Under the pieces are notes generated by a model. The model searched no databases. It worked only from the letters and a program-made list of their open reading frames with translations, and had not been told where the DNA came from. The position numbers and the translations under genes are program-made. From NCBI GenBank assembly GCA_020740775.1, contig JAHEWK010000006.1, forward strand, positions 434,001-498,000: a stretch of DNA of 64,000 nucleotides. Reading direction: 5' to 3'. Shown one piece after another: positions 1 to 11,600 of the stretch; the first letter of the stretch is position 1; every line of letters begins with the position of its first letter. This stretch comes from Ilyonectria destructans. Lineage: Eukaryota > Ascomycota > Sordariomycetes > Hypocreales > Nectriaceae.

Positions 1-2960
1 TTTTAAGTTAGTTCTATTAGAAGGGGTAGTAATATAGAAGATAGTAGGATATTATTAAGGTCTACCTTAAAATTAAAAAAGAATCTCTCTATTAAAATTA
101 CTATCTTCTTCTTATAGTTATCTATAGGTTAATTATCTGTATTTTTCTATAAGAAAGAGATCTTTATACTATCCTAAGGGAGGCTGCTATAAAAATAGAC
201 TTACTATTTAATCTTCTAGAATATTATTAGACTTTTAGCTATCTTATAGAGGAAGAGTTACTATTTATTCTATTATATATTATTTATAGCTTAATTTTAT
301 TAGTATTATAAAAGAAGAAGGTACTCTTACTCTATAATCTCTTTATATTATTAATAGTATTATTAGATTTATTTAATCTATTTAGTTACTTTCTGTACTT
401 CTATATTTTACTACTTTTTAGACCTTTAGTATAGTTATTTTTACTGCAGTATTAACTTAATTACTATTAGTATAAAAGCTGCAGCTAGCTTTTTTATAGC
501 TCTATTTAAATTATCTTTAGTCTTAATATTATTTTCTATTATATATAGCTAGAGGTTTACTTTAAGTTTAATATAATTTCAATTTATTACCTTTTAATTA
601 AGTTAGTATAGAGTTTTATTAATATTATTAAATTTAAGTTAGATTGCCTTTTAGAGTAAAGTTAAATCTGTAATAATAATAAATTAGAATCTATAGTCTG
701 AATTTTTAAGTTTTACCTCCCCTCTATATTCTACTTAAATTCCCTATAATATCCAGATAAAGTTAATTATACTATTTCTATAGCTTTAGTAGCCTCTTAT
801 TGCTGTTCCTTTTAAAGTCAGTAGGTTTTAGAAATTTTCTGCTGCTGGCTTTATTACAGCCTTAATACCAGCTGAATTCCTATTGTATTTATTCTATATA
901 GAGTAATATTAGTTAATATCCTCTATAATTATATATAGATAGCTTCTTATAAATACTGCAGTCTTTCTTATTAGCCCCCTTTAGCCTATTACTCCTCTTA
1001 AGCTGTATACCCCTATAATCCTTAAGTCTATAGCCTTAAGGATTAATTCTACTTAATTTTCTCCTACTACTGCTATTTAATTCTATATTTAATATCTCTT
1101 ATATATATATATTATTAAGTAGCTACTATAGTATACCATATAGTAATTACTAGTAGCTAGATAGACTAGTTATTCTATTTTTATATTTTAATATAGTTTC
1201 TATAGAAATATAATATTATATTATATACTATATTCTAGAGCTAGAAGTATTAATATAGCCTGCTTATTTATATTCTATTAGAGGATTATTAGTTCTATAT
1301 ACTTAAAGGGGGGTTTTAATTATAGCTAGAATTTACTTTAGCTTCTATAGATTAGCTTATTATTATTATTAAAATAGTATTTTACCTTCTTTAGAAAGCT
1401 CTCTTTATTACTATATCCTTAGGTAAGCTATTAGACCTTTAAGATACTACTATAATAGTATTTAGGCTTATTCTAATAACTTTTAATACTCTATCTATAT
1501 CTAAAGAGCAGCCTCTCTTCTAGTATATAAGAATTTAGAGTTTAAAGTCTTCTAGCTCCAGCCAGCTAGTAGTAGAGAGATTAGAGTATTACTATAGATT
1601 CTATTTATTCTTAAATTATTTAAGCCTATATAGATAGATTCTAATTACTTATTACTAGTAGCTATTAACTACTAGATATTAGTATAACTATATAGAGTAA
1701 TTACTCTAATATTTAAGGTATTTTACAGTTTTTATAGATATCAGTAGGTAGTTTTTCTCTCTATTAGAGTGGGCTGTAGTATTATAGCAGCTATAATAGG
1801 CTTTCTCTCTATAGAATCTGGCAATATATTCTATCTTATAGTACTTAAAGTATTACTTTAATTATAGTAATTTCTTAAAGAATTTACAGTCTATTATTAT
1901 TAATTTATAAATTAATCCTCTATTATATAGCTAGTTAGCTACTACTACTCTATTAACTACTAGAATTATTTTAATTCTTATTATAATATCTTTTTAGCTT
2001 TATATTAAGTTTACTCTAATAATTATAATATTATTCTTTTCTTCTAATTTTCTATAGAGAATTTCCCAGTCTATTTATTAGCAGTCAACCTATATACTCT
2101 TAATTATTATACTGTATATTCTTCTTAATATTATTATATTATTTCTAATGGCTTTCTAAATCTAATTATCTATTATAATATATTTAGCTGCTAAACTGTA
2201 GAAGGTAATAACTATATCTCTACTTTATAGTTAGCAGGCTGCTACTATAGCCTTTAGTTCTCTAATTACTATATTAACTGCTATTATAATTTTAGTAGAA
2301 ATTCTTAAGTATATCTCCTTTAGGGGGTTATTTTACTTAACTGTAACTTTACAGTTATATCTAATAGAGATAGATTTTAAGAGGAGTTAGTAGGTATTAT
2401 ATCTAGTTAATATAATATCTACTTAAAATTACTATAGCTATACTAAAGTACTAAACTGAATACTTTAAATTACTTTATATATAACCTTATAAATTATTTC
2501 TTTAAGTTTAGAGTATATTAAAGTAGCCTTAGCAGTATTATTATAGTAATATAGAATTTTTATATCAGCTAGAATATAGATAATTTTCTATATTTTATTA
2601 AGAATTTCCCTCTAGATAAAGCTAAATAATTCTTTAAGTACCTTTTTTTTTTAATATCTCTAGTAATCTTTTTATCAGTTAGTAAGACTGCTATAATATC
2701 ACTTTATTAATACTATCTATACTAAAAGATATTTATATTAAAGTAGAAACTGCTATTTTTAAGGCCAGTATAATCTAAATTTACTGCTATTAGCTTTTCT
2801 ACTTTAGTAGTATTCTATAGCTGCTACTATAGTATTATTACTTAAGTAGATTTTTATATTAATTTTAATTTTAATATTAAATTGGATTTTAATTAAGAAA
2901 CTGCTAAGATTTTAATAATTTCAGTTTCTTATATAAAGTTTTTTTCTTAAAAGATAATAT
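1..2960 (-). mobile_element. RIP-degraded Tad1-like LINE, minus strand, truncated by the window edge
   Basis: AT-rich DNA with no usable reading frame. Its reverse complement aligns by eye, over its whole length, with the plus-strand LINE at about 8610-11550. For example, the stretch around 1085-1320 is the reverse complement of about 10220-10450, and 2700-2950 matches 8640-8900. The 5' end of the element is at about 2960, and the 3' half (reverse transcriptase) lies beyond the left edge of the window. Differences between the copies are mostly C/T and A/G. Identity as a LINE is inherited from the better-preserved right copy, which keeps zinc-knuckle and reverse-transcriptase relics. Boundaries are approximate. 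Confidence 0.7.
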
Positions 2961-4282
2961 CTATTATAAATTTAAGCTTTATTTATATTTAATTATAAAT
3001 TAAAGTGCAGACTGTATATAGACTGTATTTAATCTATTAATTAAATAACTATATATTATTAAAAAGAGAAGTTAAATAAAGAAAAAACCTCTTTTTATTA
3101 AAAATATTAATTTAATAATTAATACTTATTTATAGCAGCTATAAGATTAATTTATTATAGTATTTATATATTAAGAGGTAATATAATACTTTAGCTAATA
3201 TATTATAATAAAATATAAATTAAAGTATCTTTAATTAATATCTTTTTTAACTCTTTAAGAAATAAAAGCTACTTTATATAAATTAATTAAAATATATAAT
3301 TAAGTTACTATTTTAATATCTCTAATAAAAAATAATAAATCTCTTAGTTAATACTATTTAATTAAATAAATTTCTAAGGAATTTTAAAAGAATAAGCTAA
3401 AAAGAACTATTAATTAAATAAAATACTATATTAAATAATACTTATTAATAGACTTTATATAAAGTCTCTTAATTTATAGCTTTAATAAATTAAGCTATTA
3501 ATCTCTATTTAATATAGTATTTTCTATTAAAGAAAGCTATTAATTTTAACTTTAATTATAATAAGAATCTAATTAAAATAACTTAATTTTCTAAAAGATT
3601 AAAAACTCCAGCTATAACTTTCTAAGAATAATATTTATATTTAAAAGTAAGGCTTAAAATAGCTTTATTAATTAACAGTTTTAACTATATTTCTATTTAA
3701 GTAGTACCTACTAAATACTTAGTAGGAAGTTAGTTAATTTACAGCTAGAGCTATATAATTACTCTCTTTAATAACTTATATATAATCTAATCTAATAAAT
3801 AAAGACTAAAGAGATAATAATATTAATATTTACTCTTATTTCTTATTGCTTTTAACCTCTCTTTTCTATAAGGGGTTTTTAAGTTAATCTTAGATAACTA
3901 ATATTAAGAAAGTACTATTAAGCTTATATTAAGTGCTAATTTAATCTATTAGTATACTAGATATAATAGGCTTATAGAGGCAACTTAAGATTTAACTCTA
4001 TCTCTATTTAATACTAGCTCTATCTTATTATATAATAAATACTTAGGGAAGATTAAAATAATAAGAAAAACCCAGAATAAATAAAAAACCCTACACCCCA
4101 ATTAGTCCTAGGCTTTACTAATTAGTATATACTAGCAATTAGTTTCTATACTAATTCTAAATAGACTACTTCAGACTCAATTAGGTGGCTTCTAAATTTT
4201 AGGTTATATAATAAGTATATAACCCCCCTATTTATCGTAAGGAAGGTATAGATCTCTTATATTTTACTAAAAATTGAGAATT
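2961..4282. other. AT-rich gene-free stretch
   Basis: RIP-like composition up to about 4200, dominated by TA/AT steps with very few CA or CG dinucleotides. No open frame or recognisable protein relic was seen. It contains a sequence repeated at 15825-16615 (listed separately). Base composition returns toward normal after about 4230. Confidence 0.7.
3340..3615 (+). repeat. Direct repeat, shorter copy
   Basis: About 270 bp that recurs in the same orientation at 15825-16615. Shared landmarks are the segment with TTAATTAAATAAAATACTAT and the segment ending in TTTCTAAAAGATTAAAAA. The right copy carries roughly 510 extra bases between these two halves (about 16000-16505), so one copy has an insertion or the other a deletion. 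No coding content is visible. Confidence 0.6.
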
Positions 4283-4362
4283 TGCCTTCAGCTGGATTCA
4301 AACTAACAACCTCCGCGGAGATACAGGGGGCTTCAGGACGCTGACTACTGCGCCATAAAGGT
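4283..4362 (-). pseudogene. tRNA-like pseudogene
   Basis: On the minus strand an 80-nt segment has an acceptor stem (ACCTTTA pairing with TGAAGGC, one mismatch), an A-box-like TGGCGCAGTAGTCAGCG with a GCGC/GCGT D stem, and a B-box-like AGTTTGAATCC with a T arm that closes apart from one A-C pair. The middle does not form a normal 5-bp anticodon stem with a 7-nt loop and instead holds a CTCCGCGGAG hairpin. It is therefore either a decayed tRNA or the tRNA-derived head of a short element, not a working tRNA. Several stem mismatches fit C-to-T change. Confidence 0.45.
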
Positions 4363-4408
4363 GCGACTAATATATAAGCACCTGGATGCCTATATATCAG
4401 TCGCCCTC

Positions 4409-4787
4409 AATCTCACACTCTATAACTAAGACAGGATATTAATATATTATAGTGTTATTTTTATCCGAGGGTTAATCCAACAGATTACTGCATACAGCAC
4501 ATTCAATTAAGTTAATAGAGATCTATTGGATTGACCCCTCAAGTGCTGGACTATAGCCCGGCTAGAAACAACCCTCTGATACATCAATATCCTGACTTAG
4601 TTATAGGGTGTGAGATTGACCCAAATCCCCCTCAAAGGAAACAAGGGGGCCAGAGGCATCCTAGATTATACACACATCAATACCACGATCTTGGGGCTCC
4701 ACTGCATTAATCCTTATTATCCCTAATCGAATTGACCGTATCGGATCCATCAGGATCCACACGATGTGGAGCCTAAAGATGATAATA
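4409..4787. repeat. Rearranged LTR-like fragments with inverted repeats
   Basis: About 40 bases at 4409-4448 (AATCTCACACTCTATAACTA and following) recur inverted at 4578-4618. A related version starts at about 4816 and another is inverted near 5040-5075. The ends GGGTTAATCCAACA (about 4466) and TTGGATTGACCCCTC (about 4529) look like LTR termini facing different ways. This reads as a mosaic of broken LTRs related to the element at 4788-5112. No gene. Confidence 0.5.
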
Positions 4788-5112
4788 TGTTGGAATACAA
4801 CCCTGTATAACGAAACCTCTGATAGATTGATATCCGGACCTTAGTCAGAAGGGGGGATATAATAACCCCTCTTCCAGCCGATCCAGATGACGAGGACAAG
4901 CAATTATTAACATTATCATCACTGTATTAATCCCTATCTATCAGATTGAATTGACCGTAACGGATCCAACATAATATTAATCTAGGATGCCTCGGCCACC
5001 CTCTTTTCTCAAGAGGGGTTTTCTAGTCATCTGACTAAGGCTGGGATATCGGTGTATCAGAGGTTTATGCAAATTCGGGTCTTATGCCGCCACATGAGGG
5101 GTCAATCCAACA
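4788..5112. mobile_element. Candidate solo LTR (copia-like)
   Basis: A 325-bp segment begins TGTTGGAATACAACCC and ends GGGGTCAATCCAACA, giving the TGTTGG...CCAACA termini expected of an LTR. The end region TTATGCCGCCACATGAGGGG closely resembles the end of the copia LTRs at 37047-37316 and 42370-42639, which have TTATGCCGCCACACGAGG. No matching 5-bp target duplication flanks it (TAATA versus ATTGG), so it may be a recombined or inverted fragment. No internal coding region is attached. Confidence 0.5.
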
Positions 5113-5256
5113 ATTGGTATAACGTCTTCCGATGTCGTAAATCGCATGCCAACTTACGCCGTCCTTACGTGCGATCTTGAGGGCGGAAACGCCCGCGTTG
5201 TATCTCCAAACAACCCGCGTCCTCGTTTGAGGAGAATGATGGATTTGCGATACCAT
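5113..5256 (-). pseudogene. Possible Tc1/mariner-type transposase helix-turn-helix remnant
   Basis: The minus frame starting at 5256 reads like the N-terminal helix-turn-helix of a Tc1/mariner transposase, with a SPQTRTRVV opening, KIARKDGVSWHAIYDI as the helices and GRRY at the end. It runs directly into the LTR end at 5112, where the reading frame becomes LTR sequence. This suggests an LTR element inserted in or recombined with an older DNA transposon. The fragment is short (about 48 residues) and the family call rests on general similarity only. Confidence 0.3.
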
Positions 5257-5407
5257 TCTGACTTGAATTGGTGGTGCAATAGGTCGTCGAAGCTGATGGT
5301 GATTTTGGTGAAGGTATCACCGAAAGCGGGGTACCGAAAAATGTGTTGTAACTTTTTACGCCCCACTGTAATAGAGTCCAATTCAACATCAATCTCGCCC
5401 TATACCT

Positions 5408-6745
5408 ATGGAGCCTCACGTTGATCTAGCCATGGATCGGACAAATCGTCGCAGGGCGCAGAACCGCATGGCCCAGCGCAAGTTCCGTCGTAAGTCAAAT
5501 CGACAAGATTCGAATAGACTTCATTGCTTGTCCAGCTCACTCCGTCTACAAAGCGACTCTAACAAAGACGCATATCCAGAGGCTCGGGCCGAGGCTTCGA
5601 ATCAGAGGCGGGCACAAGACTCACACGTGGCCGACAACAACGTCAACAGTCAGGAGGACATTACTCTGAACGATGCTGTGCACCCACCGTTGACGGCGCC
5701 ACCGCCCTTCCAGCATGAACATGTCCCGCCCGGTCTCTCCAATGCGCTATCTCTATCTCACTTCATTACCCCAGCCGTCCCTCCTCCGTCTCACCGCCAC
5801 GACCGGAGCACGGCCACTGTCAACCCCAGCTCATCTTCCAACAGCAGCAATAGCCCTGGCCTAGGCGACTTCACCTTCACTAAGAGCTTCGCCCCTAGCG
5901 CCAACATTCCATCGAGGTCCCAGGCCACCTATCAATCGCATTTCGACCAGGCGGTCGACTTTGCTGTCGCTACCGGCGCCGCCAGCCTCATCGAAGTGGG
6001 CAGTTTTCTCGCTCTCGGCCCCGGCGACTCCTTGACCATCCACCCCGATGTCTCACAACGACTACAGCCCGTCACCAGCAGCCTCAGTTCTCAGGCCTTC
6101 CCGGTCGAGCATCAACCAGAGCAGAGCCGCCAAAGCAGCAGATCGAGCAGCGGAATCCCGGTGCCGCCGCCTCAGAACTCATCCTCGTCCGCGGCTGGCG
6201 ACTCCACCTCCACAAATCCCCAGGCAGCAACCGAGGATCATGACAAGGGCTGGCTGAGCACCCTCCACATCGCGGCACGTCGGGGCCATGAGCGTATTGT
6301 GCGCACACTGATCGAGCACGATATCGACTGCAACGAGATGGACAGCGACGGCCGTACTGCTCTGATTCACGCGGCTATCGATGGCCATGAGCCTGTCGCG
6401 CGCGCGCTCCTTGCCCAAGGTGCCCTCATTAGCCATCTTGACCGCCGGCAGCGTTCCGCACTGCACTGGGCCGTCCTGGGCGGCCACGAGGCTGTCCTGT
6501 GGGTGCTTCTGGAATATTATGCAGACCGGGACTGGGAGCATTGCATTGACGCCTACGACGAGCTTGGCTGGACGGCGCTGCATATTGCTGCCGAGAAGGA
6601 TTTCGAGGCTGGGGTAGTGATGCTGTTGCAGGCCGGAGCGGATCTCCATGCAAAAGCGCGCAAGACGTGTAACGGTGATAACGACGAGGAGGACACAAGG
6701 ATCAGTTCAAAACCGCCACCAAACACTCATCATCCCAGCGCGTAG
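5408..6745 (+). CDS. Basic-region plus ankyrin transcription factor (bANK, ToxE-type)
   Basis: 445-residue frame, a likely nuclear DNA-binding regulator. Residues 11-29 are a bZIP-type basic region with the invariant N-x7-R (N19, R27) inside RRAQNRMAQRKFRRK. No leucine heptads follow. Residues about 30-280 are Ser/Pro/Gln-rich and low complexity. About 283-430 hold four ankyrin repeats with typical TALIHAA / TALHIAA cores. A basic region without a zipper plus C-terminal ankyrins is the architecture known for Cochliobolus ToxE and related secondary-metabolite regulators. A GTAAGT lies straight after the basic region (5490), and a 78-nt in-frame intron 5490-5567 is possible but the branch site is weak. 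M9 (5432) is an alternative start. No biosynthetic cluster is adjacent, so the target is unknown. Confidence 0.8.
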   Translation: MEPHVDLAMDRTNRRRAQNRMAQRKFRRKSNRQDSNRLHCLSSSLRLQSDSNKDAYPEARAEASNQRRAQDSHVADNNVNSQEDITLNDAVHPPLTAPPPFQHEHVPPGLSNALSLSHFITPAVPPPSHRHDRSTATVNPSSSSNSSNSPGLGDFTFTKSFAPSANIPSRSQATYQSHFDQAVDFAVATGAASLIEVGSFLALGPGDSLTIHPDVSQRLQPVTSSLSSQAFPVEHQPEQSRQSSRSSSGIPVPPPQNSSSSAAGDSTSTNPQAATEDHDKGWLSTLHIAARRGHERIVRTLIEHDIDCNEMDSDGRTALIHAAIDGHEPVARALLAQGALISHLDRRQRSALHWAVLGGHEAVLWVLLEYYADRDWEHCIDAYDELGWTALHIAAEKDFEAGVVMLLQAGADLHAKARKTCNGDNDEEDTRISSKPPPNTHHPSA

Positions 6746-7735
6746 AAGTGTAGATTATAGAATTGTGAGTAAGTGGACTTGCAACACTTATAGATAAGAG
6801 TGTTTAGATAGATAGAAATAGAAGGAGGCTTAAAGTCATTTTTTTCCCCTTCAACCTCCCCATTGACCCCCATTTGAAGAGTTAGAAGACAGCTAATCTT
6901 ATACAATGTCAGCATGTCAAGTAACTGACGAACTGTCTGACCGATCATTTGACCAACTACACCTGCACAACTACCTACCCGACCGGTCAAACAGCTGATT
7001 GACTGATGCGACCGTCTTACTACACCAACTGATCTATGATGAGACGAGAAAATTGATCAGATGCTTTGCTCTGTCGGACTTGGTCTTCCCAGCATCCCCC
7101 GTCATACTCCAAGTAAGGTAGGTATTAGGCGTAGGTAGTTTAAAGCTTTGCTATCTTCTGCAACTAAGCTAAGCATCGCCCTTCTAAGGTCTTCTTCTTC
7201 TATATCATTAAGCTAGGTCAACTGAGGTGCTTTACTGCGAGCTTATATACCCAACCCGCGACAGCCGACGGTAGGATTCAGTGAAATATAAATTTGTTGT
7301 CAGGTAACGAAGGTAATGCACTAGGATCAGAAATCACTTCAGTTTACCTTATTGTTCAGCAGGAGATAGTACCACTTCGTCTAAGTACTTCATAGGACGT
7401 CGCTTCTTAGTTTGTCCTGTAATGACGATTCTGTGACATACAGGTAGGTAGAGCTGCGGAGTCAGCCACATCTACTTCCCGCGCAGCGCTTAAAGTATTA
7501 GCGGCATACGGCCGACCGCTGGAAGCAGTTGTCGCCTCGTTGTTGCACTCTCCGTCATTCCTCGATAAACGCACCGTCGCCCACTTCCAGTTCTTAACCT
7601 TGGGATTTTGACAATCGAGCCCTTTGATCCTTTCAGGAGATTGATTCTGGCTCTTCCAGTGTGGCTTGTGGTGACAGTTAAATCGTGGCGAATGTGGCGT
7701 TAGGGGTTAGTCTCGAGGGGGCAAAAGGAGGATTC
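6746..7735. other. Intergenic, GC-balanced
   Basis: About 1 kb downstream of the basic-ankyrin gene with normal composition. Only short shadow frames are present. No RNA gene, repeat or protein relic was recognised. AT-rich composition begins abruptly near 7740. Confidence 0.6.
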
Positions 7736-8609
7736 TTTTGGAATATCCCTCGGATTCTCTAATTTCCCTATAGCTCTTTAATAACAGCTCAGTATATTAA
7801 CTGGGGGTATATAGCATTAGGTAGTTCTTTAGGAGGTAAGTAAAGAATAAAGGTTTTTATTTTATATTACTGTAGCTTATAGTATAGTATTTTATCTGCT
7901 ATATAATATAGGATTTAATACTATTTAAACTAGCTATATATATAATATTTAGTAGTTACTATTTAAGAATAATTATAAAATAAATTAAATATTAATAAAT
8001 TATCTATTATAGAAATCAATTTTATAATAGAAAAAAGATAAAAATAATAAAAGATTACTTCTAAAGATAGTTTCTACTTAATATTATTAAAAAGCTAACC
8101 TTTTAAATATAACTAAATTAAATAAGTTATTAACCTTCTAAATATAATAAAATCTCTTCTAAAGATAGATTTTTTAAATTATAAAATATATTATAATAGG
8201 TATATTCTTCTTTTAGCTATCTGAATATTTATTAATTATTTATCTATAGATTTCTCTAGAAAATTCTAAGGAAATCTCTAGAAAGTTAGATAAAAATTAC
8301 TATTTAATCTTTTAAGGAAATTCTAAAGAAATATTTATTTAGCTTAATTTAAATTTCTAGAGAAGTTTAAATATATCTTATTTTATACTTTTTAAGTATA
8401 CTATTAGAGAATATATTAAAAAGTTTTAAAAAGTTTTAAAATAAAATTTCTAAGGAAATTTATAATATTATATTATTAAATAAAGTATAAATTTATAAAA
8501 TAAAATAATAATTAGTAAGCTTTTTATTTAATAATATTAGCTATTATTAAATTTTATTAAAAAGTTATTTTTTAATTAGCTATATTAAATAATATTAATA
8601 CTCTATATA
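7736..8609. other. AT-rich gene-free stretch
   Basis: RIP-like DNA, almost all A/T with frequent TATA/TTAA steps. No open frame and no recognisable relic. It forms the left flank of the plus-strand LINE. Confidence 0.6.
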
Positions 8610-11600
8610 AAAACTTATATATAAGATTGAGATTATTAAGATCTCTATAGTCTCTTAACTAAAATTCAATTTAATATTAATATTAAAATCAGCATAAAAG
8701 TTCACTTAGGTAATAATATTATAGTAGCAGCTATAGAGTACTACTAAAGTAGTAAAGCTAATAGCAGTAAATTTAAATTATACTAACCTTAAAAATAGCA
8801 GCTTCTACCTTAATATAGAAGCCTTTTAGTATAGATAGTATTAGTATAGTAATATTATATTAGCTTTACTAACTGAAGAAGAAACTACTAAAGATACTAA
8901 AGAAGAAAAAGTACTTAAGGAATTATCTAGCTTTATTTAGAGGGAAATTCTTAATAGAGTATAGAAAATTATCTATACTCTAGCTGATATAAAGATTCTA
9001 TAATACTATAGTAATATCGATAAAGCTATATTAATATACTTTAAACTTAAAGAAATAATCTATAAGATAGTATATAAAGCTATCTAAAGTATTCAGATTA
9101 GTACTAATATATAGCTACAGTAAATATAGATAGATATTATATTATCTAGATATAATATCTACTAACCTTCTTTAAAGCTTATTTCTACTAGATATAACTA
9201 TAAAGTTATAATTAAATAAAATAACCTTCTAAAGAAGATATATTTATATATTCTAGCTGAGATTATAATAGCAGTTAATATAGTAATAGGAGATCTAAAG
9301 GCTATAGTAGCAGTCTACTAGCTATAGAGTAAAGATATTATTATTACCTTCTATAGTTTAATAGCTAAATATATTATAATAGATAACTGAATTTAGAAGG
9401 CCTTTAGAGATAATATATTAATATTAAAGAGAATATATAATATAATAATAAAAAGTATACTAGCTAAAAGCTAATAGATTAACTATAATAACCTCTATAG
9501 AAAAATAGAAAAAGCAAATAATATTACTATTATTAGAATAAGCTTAATATAAAGCTAAAAGAATACTATAATAAGAATTAATATAATTCTTATAGTTAAT
9601 AGTATAATAGCTACTAACCAGTTATATAATAGAGGGTTAGTCTATAAGTTAATAATAATAAACTGTAAACTCTTTAAGGAGTTACTATAGCTAAAGTAGT
9701 ATTTTAACTGCTATAAGATAGACTATATTACTAGATTCTATAAAAAGAAAGCTTAATATAGATACTATAGTACTACTATATACTCTAATAGTAAAAAGAA
9801 CTATCTATTAATACCTACTAAAGTAGTAAAATACCTAGAATATTAAGATAACTACTTAGTATAGTTATAATAGTATCCTGCAGTTAATAACTACAAGTAA
9901 TAGGCAATCTATATCTATTTATACTAATTTAAATAGTTTAAGAATAAATAGAATCTGCAGTAATACTTTAATATTCTACTCTTTAAGTAGCTAAATTTAG
10001 AAGACTATAGACTTTAAACTCTTTTTTATTAGAAGAGAGACTCTAGATACCCCCTAAGCTTAAATAGAGCTACTAAAGTAGCTAGAATTAATTTTAATAT
10101 TATTATAATAATACTATAGAGAATTAATAGAGTGCCTAAAGATATAACTATTAGAAGGATATTCTAAAGAGTATAGAGCTTTATTTTAATAACTTTAATA
10201 AGCTAACTAGCTAAAATTGTAATAAACTTTAGTTAGGCTTAAAACCCCCCTCTAAATATATAGAACTAATAATCCTCTAATAGAATATAAATAAGCAGGC
10301 TGCTTTAATACTTCTAGCTTTAAAAGACAGTATATAATATAATATTATATCTCTATAGAAATTATATTAGAATATTAATATAGATTAATTAGTCTATCTA
10401 ACTACTAGTAATTACTATATAGTATACTATAGTAGCTACTTAGTAATATATATATATAAAAAGTATTAAATTTAGAATTAAATAGTAATTAGAGGGGCAG
10501 ATTAAGAAGGAGTAATTTTTAAAATAATAGGCCTTTAGGTTATAGAGCTTTATAGTTTAAAAGAATTAATTAGTAGAAGGAAATTACTTAGGGAGGTTAT
10601 AGCAGCTATATAAGGAAATCCCTTAGTAATTATAGGCAATATTAACTAATATTACTCTATATAAAATAAATATAATAGAGTATTAAAAAGTATAGAGATA
10701 GTTATTAAATTAGCTATATTTAATAGATAGAATCTACTAACCTTAAGGGGGATAAAAACTAAAGGCTAATAGAAATATAGAGATAGTACTATAGATTTTA
10801 TATAGATATTATAGAGAGTTTTAAGCTGCTACAGTAAAAAAGTAGATTTTAAGGGCTTTAATTACAGACTCTAACTAATTACAGTAAGTATTAAACCTAC
10901 ACTTTAATTAGAAGTCTAGCAACCTCTAGATAGTTCTAAAGGGGCTCTCTATAGTCTTATTTAGAAGGAAATAAACTTAATATACCTAGCAGCTAAAGTT
11001 AACTTATAGTTAAAACTAAATAAAATAGAAATAAATATTAAGACTATTAAGAATCTAAATTAAGCCTTAAAGAAGCTAACTTTAACTTTTATTTAAATTG
11101 CTATTATAGTAATACTATAGTATAAGCAGTCCTACTGGCAATTAGAAAAGTAGTAAAATATAAAAGTCTAAAAGATTACTAAATAAATTAAATAGGCTAG
11201 AAGATACTACTAATAATATAGAGGTACTATTAAATAGAAGTATCTTCTTCTTATTTAATATCTTTAGAATTAAGCTGTAAATAACTTATATAGGGAATAT
11301 TAGAGACTTTTCCTCTAAAAGGCTAGTAATAACCTAAAGATATTCTAAAAGATAGAGAGATAGATAAGACTCTATAGTAGCCTCCTTTAGAATAGCCTGT
11401 AGATTCTACTTCTATAAAAAAGAAAGAGAGATAAATCTATAGATAACTATAAGAAGAAAGTTAGAATTTTAATAGAGTGATTCTTTCTAAACTTAAAGGC
11501 TAATTTTAGTAATATCCCTAAAGGGGCTATAGCTCCCTCTATATTTACCCTAAATAATTTTAAAAACTAAAACTATAATAATAAAGAAATAGTAAAAATT

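Noticed and set aside
4283..4362. Functional tRNA gene
   Set aside because: No valid anticodon stem-loop can be drawn.
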